Source: Flavobacteriaceae bacterium UJ101 (GTDB lineage Bacteria > Bacteroidota > Bacteroidia > Flavobacteriales > UJ101). Taken from it: DNA of 64,000 nucleotides. A model generated the notes under the pieces. The model saw only the letters and a list, made by a program, of their open reading frames with translations. It ran no database searches and was not told where the DNA came from. The first letter of the stretch is position 1; the number at the start of each line of letters is the position of its first letter. The translations under genes and the position numbers were made by a program. Where the stretch lies: contig CP016269.1 in the NCBI GenBank assembly GCA_001880285.1, positions 1,994,501 through 2,058,500 of the forward strand, written 5' to 3'. Shown here piece after piece: positions 17,664-25,922 of this stretch.

Positions 17664-18239
17664 ATGAATAAGTATATAAAGATTGTATTAGCAGTTTTAA
17701 TTTTGGCAGGAGGAATATATTGTTTAGTTGAAAAAGAAATAGGTTGGGGAATCTTTTTGATATTTTTAGCCATTATACCTGTTTTTTTATTTTTCAAAAA
17801 TGAATTTTTATTGCTAACATTCTATCATTTACAAAAACAAAATATGGATTCTGCTGAAAAATGGTTAGGTTATATAAAGAATCCATCATCTCAGTTAGTT
17901 AAGGGGCAAGAAGCTTATTTTTATTATATGAGAGGTCTTTTGATGGCTCAGAAACAAGAAAGAGGAACATTGAAAGAATCAGAAACTTTATTAAAGAAAG
18001 CTCTAAATTTAGGTTTAAAACAAAATCATGATATAGCGGCAGCAAAATTGAATTTAGCAATGGCTGCAATGGCAAAAGGAAGAAAAAGAGAAGCAGAAAC
18101 GTTGTTGCAGGAAGCTAAAAGATACGATACATCTAATATGTTAACAGATCAAATAAAGTTAATGCGAGAGCAAATGAAACGTGTTAATGTAGGACGCAAT
18201 ATGCAAAACCCTATGATGCGAAATAGAGGAAGAATGTAG
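17664..18239 (+). CDS. membrane-anchored TPR-like protein
   Basis: I placed the start at the ATG at 17664 rather than the in-frame TTG at 17643, because the ATG follows a -7 element at normal distance. The 191-residue product has two N-terminal transmembrane helices (IKIVLAVLILAGGIYCL and IGWGIFLIFLAIIPVFLFF) and then a helical region with tetratricopeptide-like pairs (ESETLLKKALNLGLKQNHDIAAAKLNLAMAAMAKGRKREAETLLQEAKRYD). The C-terminus is basic and Met-rich. I do not recognise a named family. A scaffold role at the inner membrane is inferred only from the TPR-like repeats. Confidence 0.75.
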   Translation: MNKYIKIVLAVLILAGGIYCLVEKEIGWGIFLIFLAIIPVFLFFKNEFLLLTFYHLQKQNMDSAEKWLGYIKNPSSQLVKGQEAYFYYMRGLLMAQKQERGTLKESETLLKKALNLGLKQNHDIAAAKLNLAMAAMAKGRKREAETLLQEAKRYDTSNMLTDQIKLMREQMKRVNVGRNMQNPMMRNRGRM

Positions 18240-18282
18240 TTGAGAAATAAGAATAAAGAGAAAAGAAATTTAATACATTATT

Positions 18283-18314
18283 AAAAAGCAGATTCTTTTG
18301 AATCTGCTTTTTTT
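18283..18314 (+). terminator. rho-independent terminator between convergent genes
   Basis: AAAAAGCAGATTC pairs with GAATCTGCTTTTT around loop TTTT. A-run and T-run flanks would let it serve both the plus-strand membrane-protein gene and cysK on the minus strand. Confidence 0.9.
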
Positions 18315-18324
18315 GTTTACTGTT

Positions 18325-19230
18325 TTAATATAATCCTTCAATGGATAAATAACGTTCTCCAGTATCGTAATTGAAGGTTAAAACAATTTCATCAGCTTTA
18401 ATTTCGTCTAGTTTTTTTGAAACAGCAGCTAAAGATGCTCCTGTCGATATTCCAACAAAAATCCCTTCTGTTTTAGCAATTTTTTGAGCCATTTCAAAAG
18501 CTTCATCTTTATTAATTTGAATAGCTCCATCTAAAGTAGCTGTATTTAAGTTTTTAGGAATAAATCCAGCTCCTATACCTTGAATTGGATGAGGTCCTGG
18601 AGCTCCACCAGCAATTACAGGAGAAGTTTCAGGCTCTACAGCAAATGTTTTGAGATTAGAATAATGCTTTTTTAAAACTTCTGATACCCCAGTGATATGC
18701 CCACCTGTTCCAACACCTGTAATCAAATAATTAATTTGATCAAAATCAGCTAAGATTTCTTTTGCAGTAGTTTGACGGTGAATCTCAGGGTTTGCAGGAT
18801 TATCAAATTGTTGTAAAACAATAGATCCTTTAATTTCTTTTACTAATTCATGTGCTCGTTCAATAGCGCCTTTCATTCCTTTTTCTTTAGGAGTTAAAAC
18901 AAATTCAGCTCCGTATGCTTCCATAATCTTTCTTCTTTCAATGGACATAGATTCAGGCATTGTTAAGATGACACGATACCCTTTAGCTGCTCCTACTAAT
19001 GAAATCCCAATTCCAGTATTTCCTGAAGTTGGTTCAATAATAGTTCCACCTGGTTGTAAAGAACCATCTTTTTCAGCTGCTTCAATCATTGCTAAAGCAA
19101 TACGGTCTTTTATACTAGCTCCAGGGTTTTGACGCTCTAATTTCATCCATACTTCATGATTAGGAAATAATCGACTTAAGCGAACATGAGGGGTATTCCC
19201 AATAATTTCAGTTATTGTATTTACTTTCAT
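18325..19230 (-). CDS. cysK: cysteine synthase (O-acetylserine sulfhydrylase)
   Basis: This PLP enzyme replaces the acetyl group of O-acetylserine with sulfide to give cysteine. Of 301 residues, Lys41 in NPGASIKDR is the PLP Schiff base. The substrate loop PTSGNTGIG and the phosphate-binding segment [11 protein letters not shown] are intact, and a C-terminal [11 protein letters not shown] closes the fold. The length and motifs fit the CysK/CysM superfamily; separation from CysM is not certain. It follows cysE by 11 bases, giving the standard two-step Ser-to-Cys operon. The operon is preceded by a poly-Cys leader peptide (20137-20184), so control by cysteine supply is likely. Confidence 0.92.
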   Translation of the reverse strand: MKVNTITEIIGNTPHVRLSRLFPNHEVWMKLERQNPGASIKDRIALAMIEAAEKDGSLQPGGTIIEPTSGNTGIGISLVGAAKGYRVILTMPESMSIERRKIMEAYGAEFVLTPKEKGMKGAIERAHELVKEIKGSIVLQQFDNPANPEIHRQTTAKEILADFDQINYLITGVGTGGHITGVSEVLKKHYSNLKTFAVEPETSPVIAGGAPGPHPIQGIGAGFIPKNLNTATLDGAIQINKDEAFEMAQKIAKTEGIFVGISTGASLAAVSKKLDEIKADEIVLTFNYDTGERYLSIEGLY

Positions 19231-19241
19231 TTTTTAATAAT

Positions 19242-20060
19242 TTATATGACAAAGTTAATAGGTTCTATATAATCTTTGATAGTTTTATGTTTTAATTGAC
19301 TTGTATAATAGATAAGAGAAAATGGTTCAACACTTTTTGTAAGCCATACATTCCCTCCAATAGTTGAGTCATGTCCGATGACTGTTTCTCCACCTAGGAT
19401 AGTAGCTCCTGAATAGATAATAACATTATCTTCAACAGTAGGATGTCTTTTTTTACTTTGCATATCTTTGGTTACATGAAGTGCACCTAATGTAACATTC
19501 TGATATATTTTAACATCATTACCAATAATGCAAGTTTCACCAATTACAACACCTGTTCCATGATCTAAAAAGAAACGCTTACCAATAGTAGCTCCTGGAT
19601 GAATATCTATTCCTCCTTTTGTATGTGCATATTCTGCCCAAAGTCGTGGAATAATAGGAATATTCATTTTATATAGAACATTTGCCAAACGATGAACAGC
19701 CAAAGCATAAAACCCAGGGTAGCTTAAGATTACTTCTTCAATAGAATAAGAAGCAGGGTCATTTTTATAAAATGCTTTTGCATCTTCATACAAAGTTTCT
19801 TGTATTAGAGGTAATTGTTCAAAAAAAGAATCTACTTTTTCTGATGGATTTTCAAGTGTTTCGATATTTTGAAAATTAATCAAAAGCGTTTGATAGATTT
19901 CTTTTAAAGTGTCATCACATCGATTCCCCTCTACATTAATACATATAGGAAATAAAATGTTATAAAGATTGTCGATACTTTTCTCTAATGCTATCTTATT
20001 AATAGGGAGAATATGTTTTGTATGAAATTGTTGAATAATTTCAGTGATTTTAGAATTCAT
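19242..20060 (-). CDS. cysE: serine O-acetyltransferase
   Basis: This enzyme transfers acetyl from acetyl-CoA to L-serine, the first and controlled step of cysteine synthesis. It has 272 residues: an N-terminal helical domain (about 1-125) and a C-terminal left-handed beta-helix with hexapeptide repeats (IHPGATIGKRFFLDHGTGVVIGETCIIGNDVKIYQNVTLGAL). The catalytic His/Asp region is ALAVHRLANVLY and GIDIHPGA. It resembles the longer EpsC-type subgroup of Bacteroidota. The first gene of the operon with cysK, it lies 76 bases downstream of the stop of a tiny ORF ending in four Cys codons. Confidence 0.94.
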   Translation of the reverse strand: MNSKITEIIQQFHTKHILPINKIALEKSIDNLYNILFPICINVEGNRCDDTLKEIYQTLLINFQNIETLENPSEKVDSFFEQLPLIQETLYEDAKAFYKNDPASYSIEEVILSYPGFYALAVHRLANVLYKMNIPIIPRLWAEYAHTKGGIDIHPGATIGKRFFLDHGTGVVIGETCIIGNDVKIYQNVTLGALHVTKDMQSKKRHPTVEDNVIIYSGATILGGETVIGHDSTIGGNVWLTKSVEPFSLIYYTSQLKHKTIKDYIEPINFVI

Positions 20061-20100
20061 GTTATAAAGATTAAATGATTGATTATAATAGTTATAAGAG

Positions 20101-20119
20101 TATTGAAAACTCTTAAAAT
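20101..20119 (-). promoter_or_regulatory. hairpin in the cysE 5' leader
   Basis: On the minus strand TAAGAGT and ACTCTTA pair around loop TTTCAAT, between the poly-Cys ORF and cysE. It lacks a strong T-run. The 3' arm overlaps AATACT, which could instead pair with AGTATT just after the Cys codons (about 20127-20132), giving two mutually exclusive folds as in attenuators. Function is inference. Confidence 0.4.
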
Positions 20120-20136
20120 AAAAAAGAATACTGTCT

Positions 20137-20184
20137 CTAACAACAGCAACAACTAAAATAATATGTGTAGTTTATTCGAATCAT
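20137..20184 (-). CDS. poly-cysteine leader peptide of cysE-cysK
   Basis: A 15-codon ORF reads MIRINYTYYFSCCCC then TAG. The four terminal codons TGT TGC TGT TGT are consecutive cysteine codons, an extreme rarity by chance in a genome this AT-rich, and the ORF sits on the strand of, and 76 bases ahead of, cysteine-synthesis genes. A perfect -7 element lies just upstream (20192-20199). By analogy with His and Trp leaders, and with known poly-Cys uORFs of mycobacteria, ribosome stalling at the Cys run when Cys-tRNA is scarce would change folding of the 76-base spacer and raise cysE-cysK expression. Too short for standard gene finders. Confidence 0.78.
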   Translation of the reverse strand: MIRINYTYYFSCCCC

Positions 20185-20191
20185 TTGATCT

Positions 20192-20199
20192 CAAATATA
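20192..20199 (-). promoter_or_regulatory. -7 element of the cys leader transcript
   Basis: On the minus strand TATATTTG is a perfect TAnnTTTG. Only seven bases separate it from the leader ATG, so the mRNA probably begins one to three bases before the start codon. No TTTG at -33 was found. Confidence 0.6.
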
Positions 20200-20390
20200 A
20201 AAAAAATAATTAGTATTCTACACGTTTTTCGATGAATTTTTTGAAGTTGAAATTATTATTCATATTGCTAATTTGTGGTTTTAATGAAAACTATTTAAAA
20301 CTGATAAGGATTATTTATGAAAAGAATAAAAATAAAGAAATAATAATAATTTGTTTAAAGAATATATATACTTATATAAGTAAAAGTTCG

Positions 20391-20398
20391 TATACTTG
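20391..20398 (+). promoter_or_regulatory. possible -7 element of the his leader transcript
   Basis: TATACTTG differs from TAnnTTTG at one position and lies 17 bases before the His-leader ATG. It is a weak call. Confidence 0.3.
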
Positions 20399-20415
20399 TA
20401 CCATTAGAAAGAATT

Positions 20416-20478
20416 ATGAATATAAATCGTTTACATCATCATCCGCATTATAAAAACTTCACTGAGGTCAGCGAATGA
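20416..20478 (+). CDS. hisL: histidine operon leader peptide
   Basis: A 20-codon ORF, ATG to TGA, encodes a peptide beginning MNINRLHHHPHYKNF, with four His codons among five consecutive positions. It is followed after 23 bases by a strong terminator hairpin and then hisG. This is the arrangement of a classical transcription attenuator: when charged His-tRNA is scarce the ribosome stalls at the His codons, the terminator does not form, and the operon is transcribed. The name hisL follows the enterobacterial leader; the sequence itself is not homologous beyond the His run. Confidence 0.88.
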   Translation: MNINRLHHHPHYKNFTEVSE

Positions 20479-20501
20479 TATTGTATTGATTAAAAGAATA
20501 T

Positions 20502-20535
20502 AAAAATCCTGCCGAAGTGTTTTGGCAGGATTTTT
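20502..20535 (+). terminator. his attenuator terminator
   Basis: A perfect 12-base stem AAAAATCCTGCC/GGCAGGATTTTT with a ten-base loop GAAGTGTTTT is followed by more T. It lies between the His leader peptide and hisG. The loop base pairs in principle with ACTTC (20456-20460) inside the leader ORF and perfectly over eight bases with AAACACTT (20558-20565) before hisG, either of which could be part of an alternative fold. Confidence 0.9.
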
Positions 20536-20584
20536 ATTTTTAAATAAAATTTTGAGCAAACACTTAGGCATTTAAAAAATTAAA

Positions 20585-21442
20585 ATGCAAAAGTTAAGAT
20601 TAGCCGTTCAGAAATCAGGTCGATTATTAGATGGATCGATTCGATTATTAAAAGATTGTGGTATTTCAATTGATAATGAAAAAAATCAATTAAAAGCCAA
20701 TGCAAAAAATTTCCCATTAGAAATTTTTTATCTCCGTAATTCAGATATCCCACAATATTTAGAAGATGGAGTAGTTGATATTGCTATTATTGGTGAAAAT
20801 ACGTTAGTTGAAAAACAAAAAAAGACTATCGTAGTTCAAAAATTAGGGTTTTCACGATGTCGTTTGTCTTTGGCTGTTCCTAAAGATGTAGAGTATGAAG
20901 GAGTATCCTATTTTGAAGGAAAAAATATTGCCACTTCTTATGTAAATACACTTTCACAGTTTTTAAAAGAAGAAAATGTACAAGCTGCAATACACCAAAT
21001 TTCAGGTTCGGTAGAAATAGCACCAAACATTGGTTTGACTGAAGGAATTTGTGATTTAGTGAGTTCAGGAAGTACATTGTTTAAAAATAATTTAAAGGAA
21101 GTACAGGTGTTAATGAAATCGGAAGCATGCTTAACAAAAAGTGCTCAATTAACGGAAGATCGTACTTTATTGTTAGATAAATTAATATTTAGAATTCAAG
21201 CGGTTTTAAAAGGACGTCAATCACGTTATATTTTGATGAATGTTCCTAATGAAAAAATTGATCTGATTACAGCTAAATTACCGGTTTTGGAGAGCCCAAC
21301 AGTTTTGCCTTTAGCTAAACAAGGTTGGAGTTCTGTTCATTCAGTTATTAAAAAGAATCAATTTTGGGAAGTTATTGATGAATTAAAAGAAGCTGGAGCT
21401 AAAGATATTTTAATTGTACCGATTGAAAAAATGATCACCTGA
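20585..21442 (+). CDS. hisG: ATP phosphoribosyltransferase (long form)
   Basis: HisG joins ATP and PRPP in the first step of histidine synthesis. The 285-residue length and the C-terminal ACT-like regulatory domain (about 210-285, YILMNVPNEKIDLITAKLPVLESPTVLPL) mark the long, self-sufficient form that is feedback-inhibited by histidine and needs no HisZ. The catalytic part contains LRLAVQKSGRL, DIAIIGENTLVEK and the PRPP-binding segment EGICDLVSSGSTLFKNNLKEV. It is the first structural gene of the operon, 49 bases after the attenuator terminator. Its start codon is unambiguous. Confidence 0.96.
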   Translation: MQKLRLAVQKSGRLLDGSIRLLKDCGISIDNEKNQLKANAKNFPLEIFYLRNSDIPQYLEDGVVDIAIIGENTLVEKQKKTIVVQKLGFSRCRLSLAVPKDVEYEGVSYFEGKNIATSYVNTLSQFLKEENVQAAIHQISGSVEIAPNIGLTEGICDLVSSGSTLFKNNLKEVQVLMKSEACLTKSAQLTEDRTLLLDKLIFRIQAVLKGRQSRYILMNVPNEKIDLITAKLPVLESPTVLPLAKQGWSSVHSVIKKNQFWEVIDELKEAGAKDILIVPIEKMIT

Positions 21443-21536
21443 TAAGTGAGAAGGGAAAAGTGAATAATGAAAAGTATAAAGTAGTAAGTATGAATTATAA
21501 AGGTAACTTTAGTTTATCTATCAATATACTAGAAAA

Positions 21537-22826
21537 ATGAACAAAACATATAATCCAAGTAAAGAAGATTGGAAAGAATTAATAAAGCGTCCAGTTCAAA
21601 AATCAGAAGATTTAAATTCTTTGGTGAGAACTATTTTTGATGATATTAAAGAGAAAGGAGATCAAGCTATAAAAGAATATACGCAAAGATTTGATCAGAT
21701 TTCTTTAGAAGAGATACAAGTTTCAAAGGGAGAAATTGAAAAAGATTCCCAAAAAGTTTCAGAAGAATTAAAAAGAGCTATTGAAGTAGCGTATACTAAT
21801 ATTTTTAAATTTCATAAAAGTCAAGAACTACAGGTAAAGAAAATAGAAATAACTGAAGGGGTTATATGTTGGCAAGAGAGTCGTCCAATTGAATCGGTTG
21901 GGATTTATATCCCAGGAGGGACAGCTCCTTTATTTTCTACTGTTTTAATGTTGGGAATTCCTGCAAAAATTGCAGGATGTCAAAACATTATTTTATGTAC
22001 ACCTCCAGATGAAAATGGAGCAATTGATCCCGCCATTTTATATACGGCACAATTAATAGGAATAGAGACTGTTTTTAAAGTTGGAGGAATTCAAGCCATA
22101 GGAGCTATGACCTTTGGAACAGAGACTCTTCCTAAAGTATATAAAATTTTAGGTCCAGGGAATCAATATGTAACAGCAGCTAAACAAGTAGCCACTCATT
22201 ATGGGGTTGCAATTGATATGCCTGCGGGGCCATCTGAATTATTAGTAATTGCTGATGAAACTTGTATTCCTGCTTATGTAGCTGCCGATTTATTGTCACA
22301 AGCAGAGCATGGTATAGATTCACAAGTGATTGCAGTGATTAACAATGAGGAAACGTTATTGAAAATAGAGAAAGAAGTAAATAAACAATTAGAGGAGTTA
22401 CCACGCAAAGAAATAGCCAAAGAAGCTATTGCAAAATCAAAGTTGATTATGATAGAAGATGAAAAAGATACTTTGAGTTTTGTAAATGAATATGCGCCAG
22501 AACATTTAATTGTAGTAACAAAGAATGATGATTTTTATATTCAAAATATCCAAAATGCAGGCTCTGTTTTTATAGGGAATTATACGCCAGAAAGTGCAGG
22601 TGATTACGCCTCTGGAACTAACCATACCTTACCTACAAATGGTTTTGCAAAAAATTATAGTGGAGTAAACTTGGATACTTTTGTAAAGAAAATAACCTTT
22701 CAAGAAATAACCAAAAAGGGAATTCAAAAAATAGGTCAATCGATAGAAGTAATGGCAGAAAATGAAGGTTTGCAAGCACATAAAAATGCAGTGACACTTC
22801 GTTTAAATAAAGTTGAAAGTGAATAG
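21537..22826 (+). CDS. hisD: histidinol dehydrogenase
   Basis: HisD oxidises L-histidinol to histidine in two NAD-dependent steps. The 429-residue length is usual. The motifs PVESVGIYIPGGTAPLFSTVLM-like, VDMPAGPSELLVIADE and LSQAEHGIDSQVIAV are family signatures; the Zn-binding and catalytic Glu/His pair is in EYAPEHL and GTNHTLPTNG. It lies 94 bases after hisG. The spacer between them is A/G-rich and resembles other spacers in this operon (GAAAAGTATAAAGTA). Confidence 0.96.
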   Translation: MNKTYNPSKEDWKELIKRPVQKSEDLNSLVRTIFDDIKEKGDQAIKEYTQRFDQISLEEIQVSKGEIEKDSQKVSEELKRAIEVAYTNIFKFHKSQELQVKKIEITEGVICWQESRPIESVGIYIPGGTAPLFSTVLMLGIPAKIAGCQNIILCTPPDENGAIDPAILYTAQLIGIETVFKVGGIQAIGAMTFGTETLPKVYKILGPGNQYVTAAKQVATHYGVAIDMPAGPSELLVIADETCIPAYVAADLLSQAEHGIDSQVIAVINNEETLLKIEKEVNKQLEELPRKEIAKEAIAKSKLIMIEDEKDTLSFVNEYAPEHLIVVTKNDDFYIQNIQNAGSVFIGNYTPESAGDYASGTNHTLPTNGFAKNYSGVNLDTFVKKITFQEITKKGIQKIGQSIEVMAENEGLQAHKNAVTLRLNKVESE

Positions 22827-22896
22827 GGAAAAGTATAAAGTAATAGGAATGCAACATTTAGTATGATTATTACAAAATCTAAAATACCAAAGCAAA

Positions 22897-23952
22897 GTGA
22901 ATTTTAATATAGAAAATATAACAAGAGAATCAGTTAAACGATTGAAACCTTATTCCTCAGCTCGAGATGAATTTAAAGATTTTAATCAAAATATGATTTT
23001 TTTAGATGCTAACGAGAATCCTTTCAATAATGGAGTGAATCGTTATCCAGACCCTCATCAAATAGAATTGAAGAAAGAAATTGAAAATCTAAAAAAGATT
23101 TCAATGGAAAATATATTGTTAGGTAATGGAAGTGATGAAATATTAGATTTGATTTTTAGAGCTTTTTGTGAATCTAAGAAAGATAATATTATAATTACAC
23201 CACCAACTTATGGAATGTATAAAGTATTAGCTGAAATTAATGATGTAGATTGTAGAGAAGCTATTTTGAATCAAGATTTTTCTCTAAATGAACAACATAT
23301 TATAGATAAGACTGATGTGCAAACTAAAGTGTTATTTTTATGTTCACCTAATAATCCAACCGCTAATAGTTTTGATAAAAGGATTATAGAAATAATCATT
23401 AAAAATTTTAAAGGTTTGGTTGTGATTGATGAAGCATATGGGGATTTTTCTAACCAAGAATCTTGGAGCAGTCGTTTGGAAGAATTCCCTAATTTAATTG
23501 TTTGTCAAACACTTTCAAAAGCATATGGAATGGCTGGAATTCGTTTAGGAATGTGTTTTGCTTCTAAAGAAATTATTACAGTTTTAAAAAAAATAAAACC
23601 TCCTTATAATGTAAATCAATTAACACAGCAGAAAGCACTAGAATTATTAAAAGATCAAAAAGGGTATCAAAAACAATTGCGATTGATTATACAAGAACGT
23701 GAACGACTAAAAAATGAATTAGGAAAAATCACTTTTGTAAATAAAATTCACTCATCTGATACTAATTTTATTTTAATAGAAGTAGACGATGCAACGCAAC
23801 GTTATAATCAGTTAATTGAAAAAGGAATAGTGATACGAAATAGAACCACTCAAGTCCATTGTCAAAATTGTTTGAGAATAACGGTAGGAATGCCAGAAGA
23901 AAATAATCAATTATTGGAAGCGTTAATTGAGTTAAAAGTTAAAAGAGAATAA
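22897..23952 (+). CDS. hisC: histidinol-phosphate aminotransferase
   Basis: HisC is a PLP enzyme of class II aminotransferases that converts imidazole-acetol phosphate and glutamate to histidinol phosphate. Of 351 residues, LDANENPFNNG, LLGNGSDEILDLIFRAF, CSPNNPTANSF and TLSKAYGMAGIRLGM (PLP Lys) are present. The start is a GTG at 22897, because the conserved N-terminal segment INFNIEN-like ITRESVKRLKPYSSARDEF begins within ten residues and no ATG precedes it in frame. The 70-base spacer after hisD ends with AAATACCAAAGCAAA, a motif repeated ahead of other genes here. Confidence 0.95.
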   Translation: MNFNIENITRESVKRLKPYSSARDEFKDFNQNMIFLDANENPFNNGVNRYPDPHQIELKKEIENLKKISMENILLGNGSDEILDLIFRAFCESKKDNIIITPPTYGMYKVLAEINDVDCREAILNQDFSLNEQHIIDKTDVQTKVLFLCSPNNPTANSFDKRIIEIIIKNFKGLVVIDEAYGDFSNQESWSSRLEEFPNLIVCQTLSKAYGMAGIRLGMCFASKEIITVLKKIKPPYNVNQLTQQKALELLKDQKGYQKQLRLIIQERERLKNELGKITFVNKIHSSDTNFILIEVDDATQRYNQLIEKGIVIRNRTTQVHCQNCLRITVGMPEENNQLLEALIELKVKRE

Positions 23953-24060
23953 TGAAAAGTATGAAGGATCCAGAATTCAGTAATCAGAATGCAGAGTTAT
24001 GGATATACAAGAATCTAAAATACTAATTACTAATATTCAACATACCAAAATAGTATAGAA

Positions 24061-25194
24061 ATGAAAAAAGTACTCTTCATCGATCGAGATGGAACTCTAA
24101 TAAAAGAAACAGTAGATGAACAAATAGATTCATTTGAAAAACTAACATTTTACCCAAAGGCATTATCTTTTATGAGGAAAATAGCCCAGGAGTTAGATTA
24201 TGAATTAGTTATGATAACGAATCAAGATGGTTTGGGAACAGAAACTTTTCCAGAAGTAACTTTTTGGCCCGTTCATGATTTTATTATTCAAACTTTTGAA
24301 AACGAAGGTGTACGTTTTGATAAAGTGGTAATCGATAAAACATATGCTAAAGATAATGCTCCAACACGAAAGCCTAATACCGGTTTAGTAACCGAATATT
24401 TTTCAGAAGAATATGACTTAAAAAATTCTTTTGTAATAGGAGATCGTTTAACAGATATTGAGTTAGCAAAGAATTTAGGAGCAAAAGGAATCTATATTAA
24501 TGATGAAACACATCTTGGAGATCATGAAATTACAGTAAAAAGAAGTGATCTGGATGCCTATATAGTATTAGAAACCAATGATTGGGGAAAAATATACCAA
24601 TTCATAAAATTGAAAGATCGTACTGCTTCAATAGAGCGAAAGACCAATGAAACAGATATCAAAATCGAGCTTAATTTAGATGGCATTGGACAATCGAATA
24701 TAAACACAGGAATTGCTTTCTTTGATCATATGTTAGATCAGTTAGCACGTCATGGGCAAATGGATTTAAATATCGAAGTTAAAGGAGATTTAGAAGTAGA
24801 TGAACATCATACAATTGAAGATACAGCGATTGCCTTAGGAGAAGTTTTCTCAAAAGCATTATCAAATAAATTAGGAATAGAACGTTACGGATTTTGTTTG
24901 CCTATGGATGATAGTTTAGCTCAAGTAGCTATTGATTTTGGTGGTCGAAATTGGCTAGTTTGGGAGGCTGATTTTAATCGAGAAATGATTGGGAAAATGC
25001 CAACTGAAATGTTTGAACATTTTTTTAAATCATTTTCTGATGGTGCCAAAGCCAATCTCAATATTAAAGCAGAAGGGAAAAACGAGCACCATAAAATTGA
25101 AGCAATATTTAAAGCTTTTGCTAAAGCAATCAAAATGGCCGTTAAACAAGATCCAGAAAAAATGATTTTACCTTCGACGAAAGGGATGCTCTAA
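24061..25194 (+). CDS. hisB: bifunctional histidinol-phosphatase/imidazoleglycerol-phosphate dehydratase
   Basis: HisB carries two activities. The N-terminal HAD phosphatase (about residues 1-165) has DRDGT at 8-12 and later [13 protein letters not shown]. The C-terminal IGP dehydratase (about 190-377) has [13 protein letters not shown] and [15 protein letters not shown], the His/Glu manganese ligands, and a second [12 protein letters not shown]. The fusion is standard in Bacteroidota and enterobacteria. It lies 108 bases after hisC behind one of the recurring degenerate spacers. Confidence 0.96.
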   Translation: MKKVLFIDRDGTLIKETVDEQIDSFEKLTFYPKALSFMRKIAQELDYELVMITNQDGLGTETFPEVTFWPVHDFIIQTFENEGVRFDKVVIDKTYAKDNAPTRKPNTGLVTEYFSEEYDLKNSFVIGDRLTDIELAKNLGAKGIYINDETHLGDHEITVKRSDLDAYIVLETNDWGKIYQFIKLKDRTASIERKTNETDIKIELNLDGIGQSNINTGIAFFDHMLDQLARHGQMDLNIEVKGDLEVDEHHTIEDTAIALGEVFSKALSNKLGIERYGFCLPMDDSLAQVAIDFGGRNWLVWEADFNREMIGKMPTEMFEHFFKSFSDGAKANLNIKAEGKNEHHKIEAIFKAFAKAIKMAVKQDPEKMILPSTKGML

Positions 25195-25256
25195 ATATAG
25201 AAGATGAAAAATTATAAATGAATAGTGAAAGAATTCAATAATTAGAATTCAGAATT

Positions 25257-25886
25257 ATGGATATGCAAAAAATTAAAATACCAATACATCAACAATCCAA
25301 AATTGTGATTATAGATTATGGAGCAGGAAATTTACAATCTGTTTTATTTGCTATGGAACGAATGGGAGTAGAGGCTATAGTTTCTAATAATAAAAAAACA
25401 ATTAAGGAAGCTGATAAAGTGATTTTTCCAGGAGTAGGACATGCTAAGGCAGCTATGATGCAATTAGAAAAATATGATTTAATTGACGTGATTTCTAGTT
25501 TAGAACAACCTGTTTTAGGAATTTGTTTGGGAATGCAGTTGTTATGTGATTTTTCCGAAGAAGGAAACACAAAAGGACTGGGTGTTATTCCGTTAACAGT
25601 TAAAGAATTTAAACAAAGCCCCAAGATTCCTCATATGGGTTGGAATACAATGAATGAATTGAAGGGGAATTTATTTGATCATATAAAAAATGATGATTAT
25701 GTATATTATGTTCATAGTTACTACGTACCATTGAGTCAATATACCTTGGCTAAAACCTCTTATGGAGAATCTTTTTCTGGAGCAATTCAAAAAGATAATT
25801 TTTATGCTTGTCAATTTCATCCAGAAAAAAGTGGAAGCGTAGGAGAGCAAATTTTAAAGAATTTTTTAAAAATTAAAAGTGAATAA
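25257..25886 (+). CDS. hisH: imidazole glycerol phosphate synthase, glutaminase subunit
   Basis: HisH is the class I glutamine amidotransferase that feeds ammonia to HisF. The core starts IVIIDYGAGNLQSV; the nucleophile Cys is in PVLGICLGMQLLCDFSEEG, and the His/Glu pair is in CQFHPEKSG. The start is uncertain. The ATG at 25257 adds 15 residues before KIVIIDYG, and that segment (ATGGATATGCAAAAAATTAA) is nearly the same sequence as the non-coding spacer upstream of hisB near 24000, so translation may instead begin later, for example at GTG 25305. The function is not in doubt. Confidence 0.93.
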   Translation: MDMQKIKIPIHQQSKIVIIDYGAGNLQSVLFAMERMGVEAIVSNNKKTIKEADKVIFPGVGHAKAAMMQLEKYDLIDVISSLEQPVLGICLGMQLLCDFSEEGNTKGLGVIPLTVKEFKQSPKIPHMGWNTMNELKGNLFDHIKNDDYVYYVHSYYVPLSQYTLAKTSYGESFSGAIQKDNFYACQFHPEKSGSVGEQILKNFLKIKSE

Positions 25887-25922
25887 AGATAAAAATTACA
25901 CAATTTAATATACCAAAAAGAT

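Noticed and set aside
20061-20190. SAM or other known riboswitch upstream of cysE
   Set aside because: The leader is too short and AT-rich, and none of the conserved cores of known sulfur-related riboswitches is visible; the leader peptide explains the region better.
20232-20453. 73-codon plus-strand open frame between cysE and hisG
   Set aside because: The translation is dominated by Ile, Asn, Lys and Tyr as expected of random AT-rich DNA, and it overlaps the His leader peptide in another frame.
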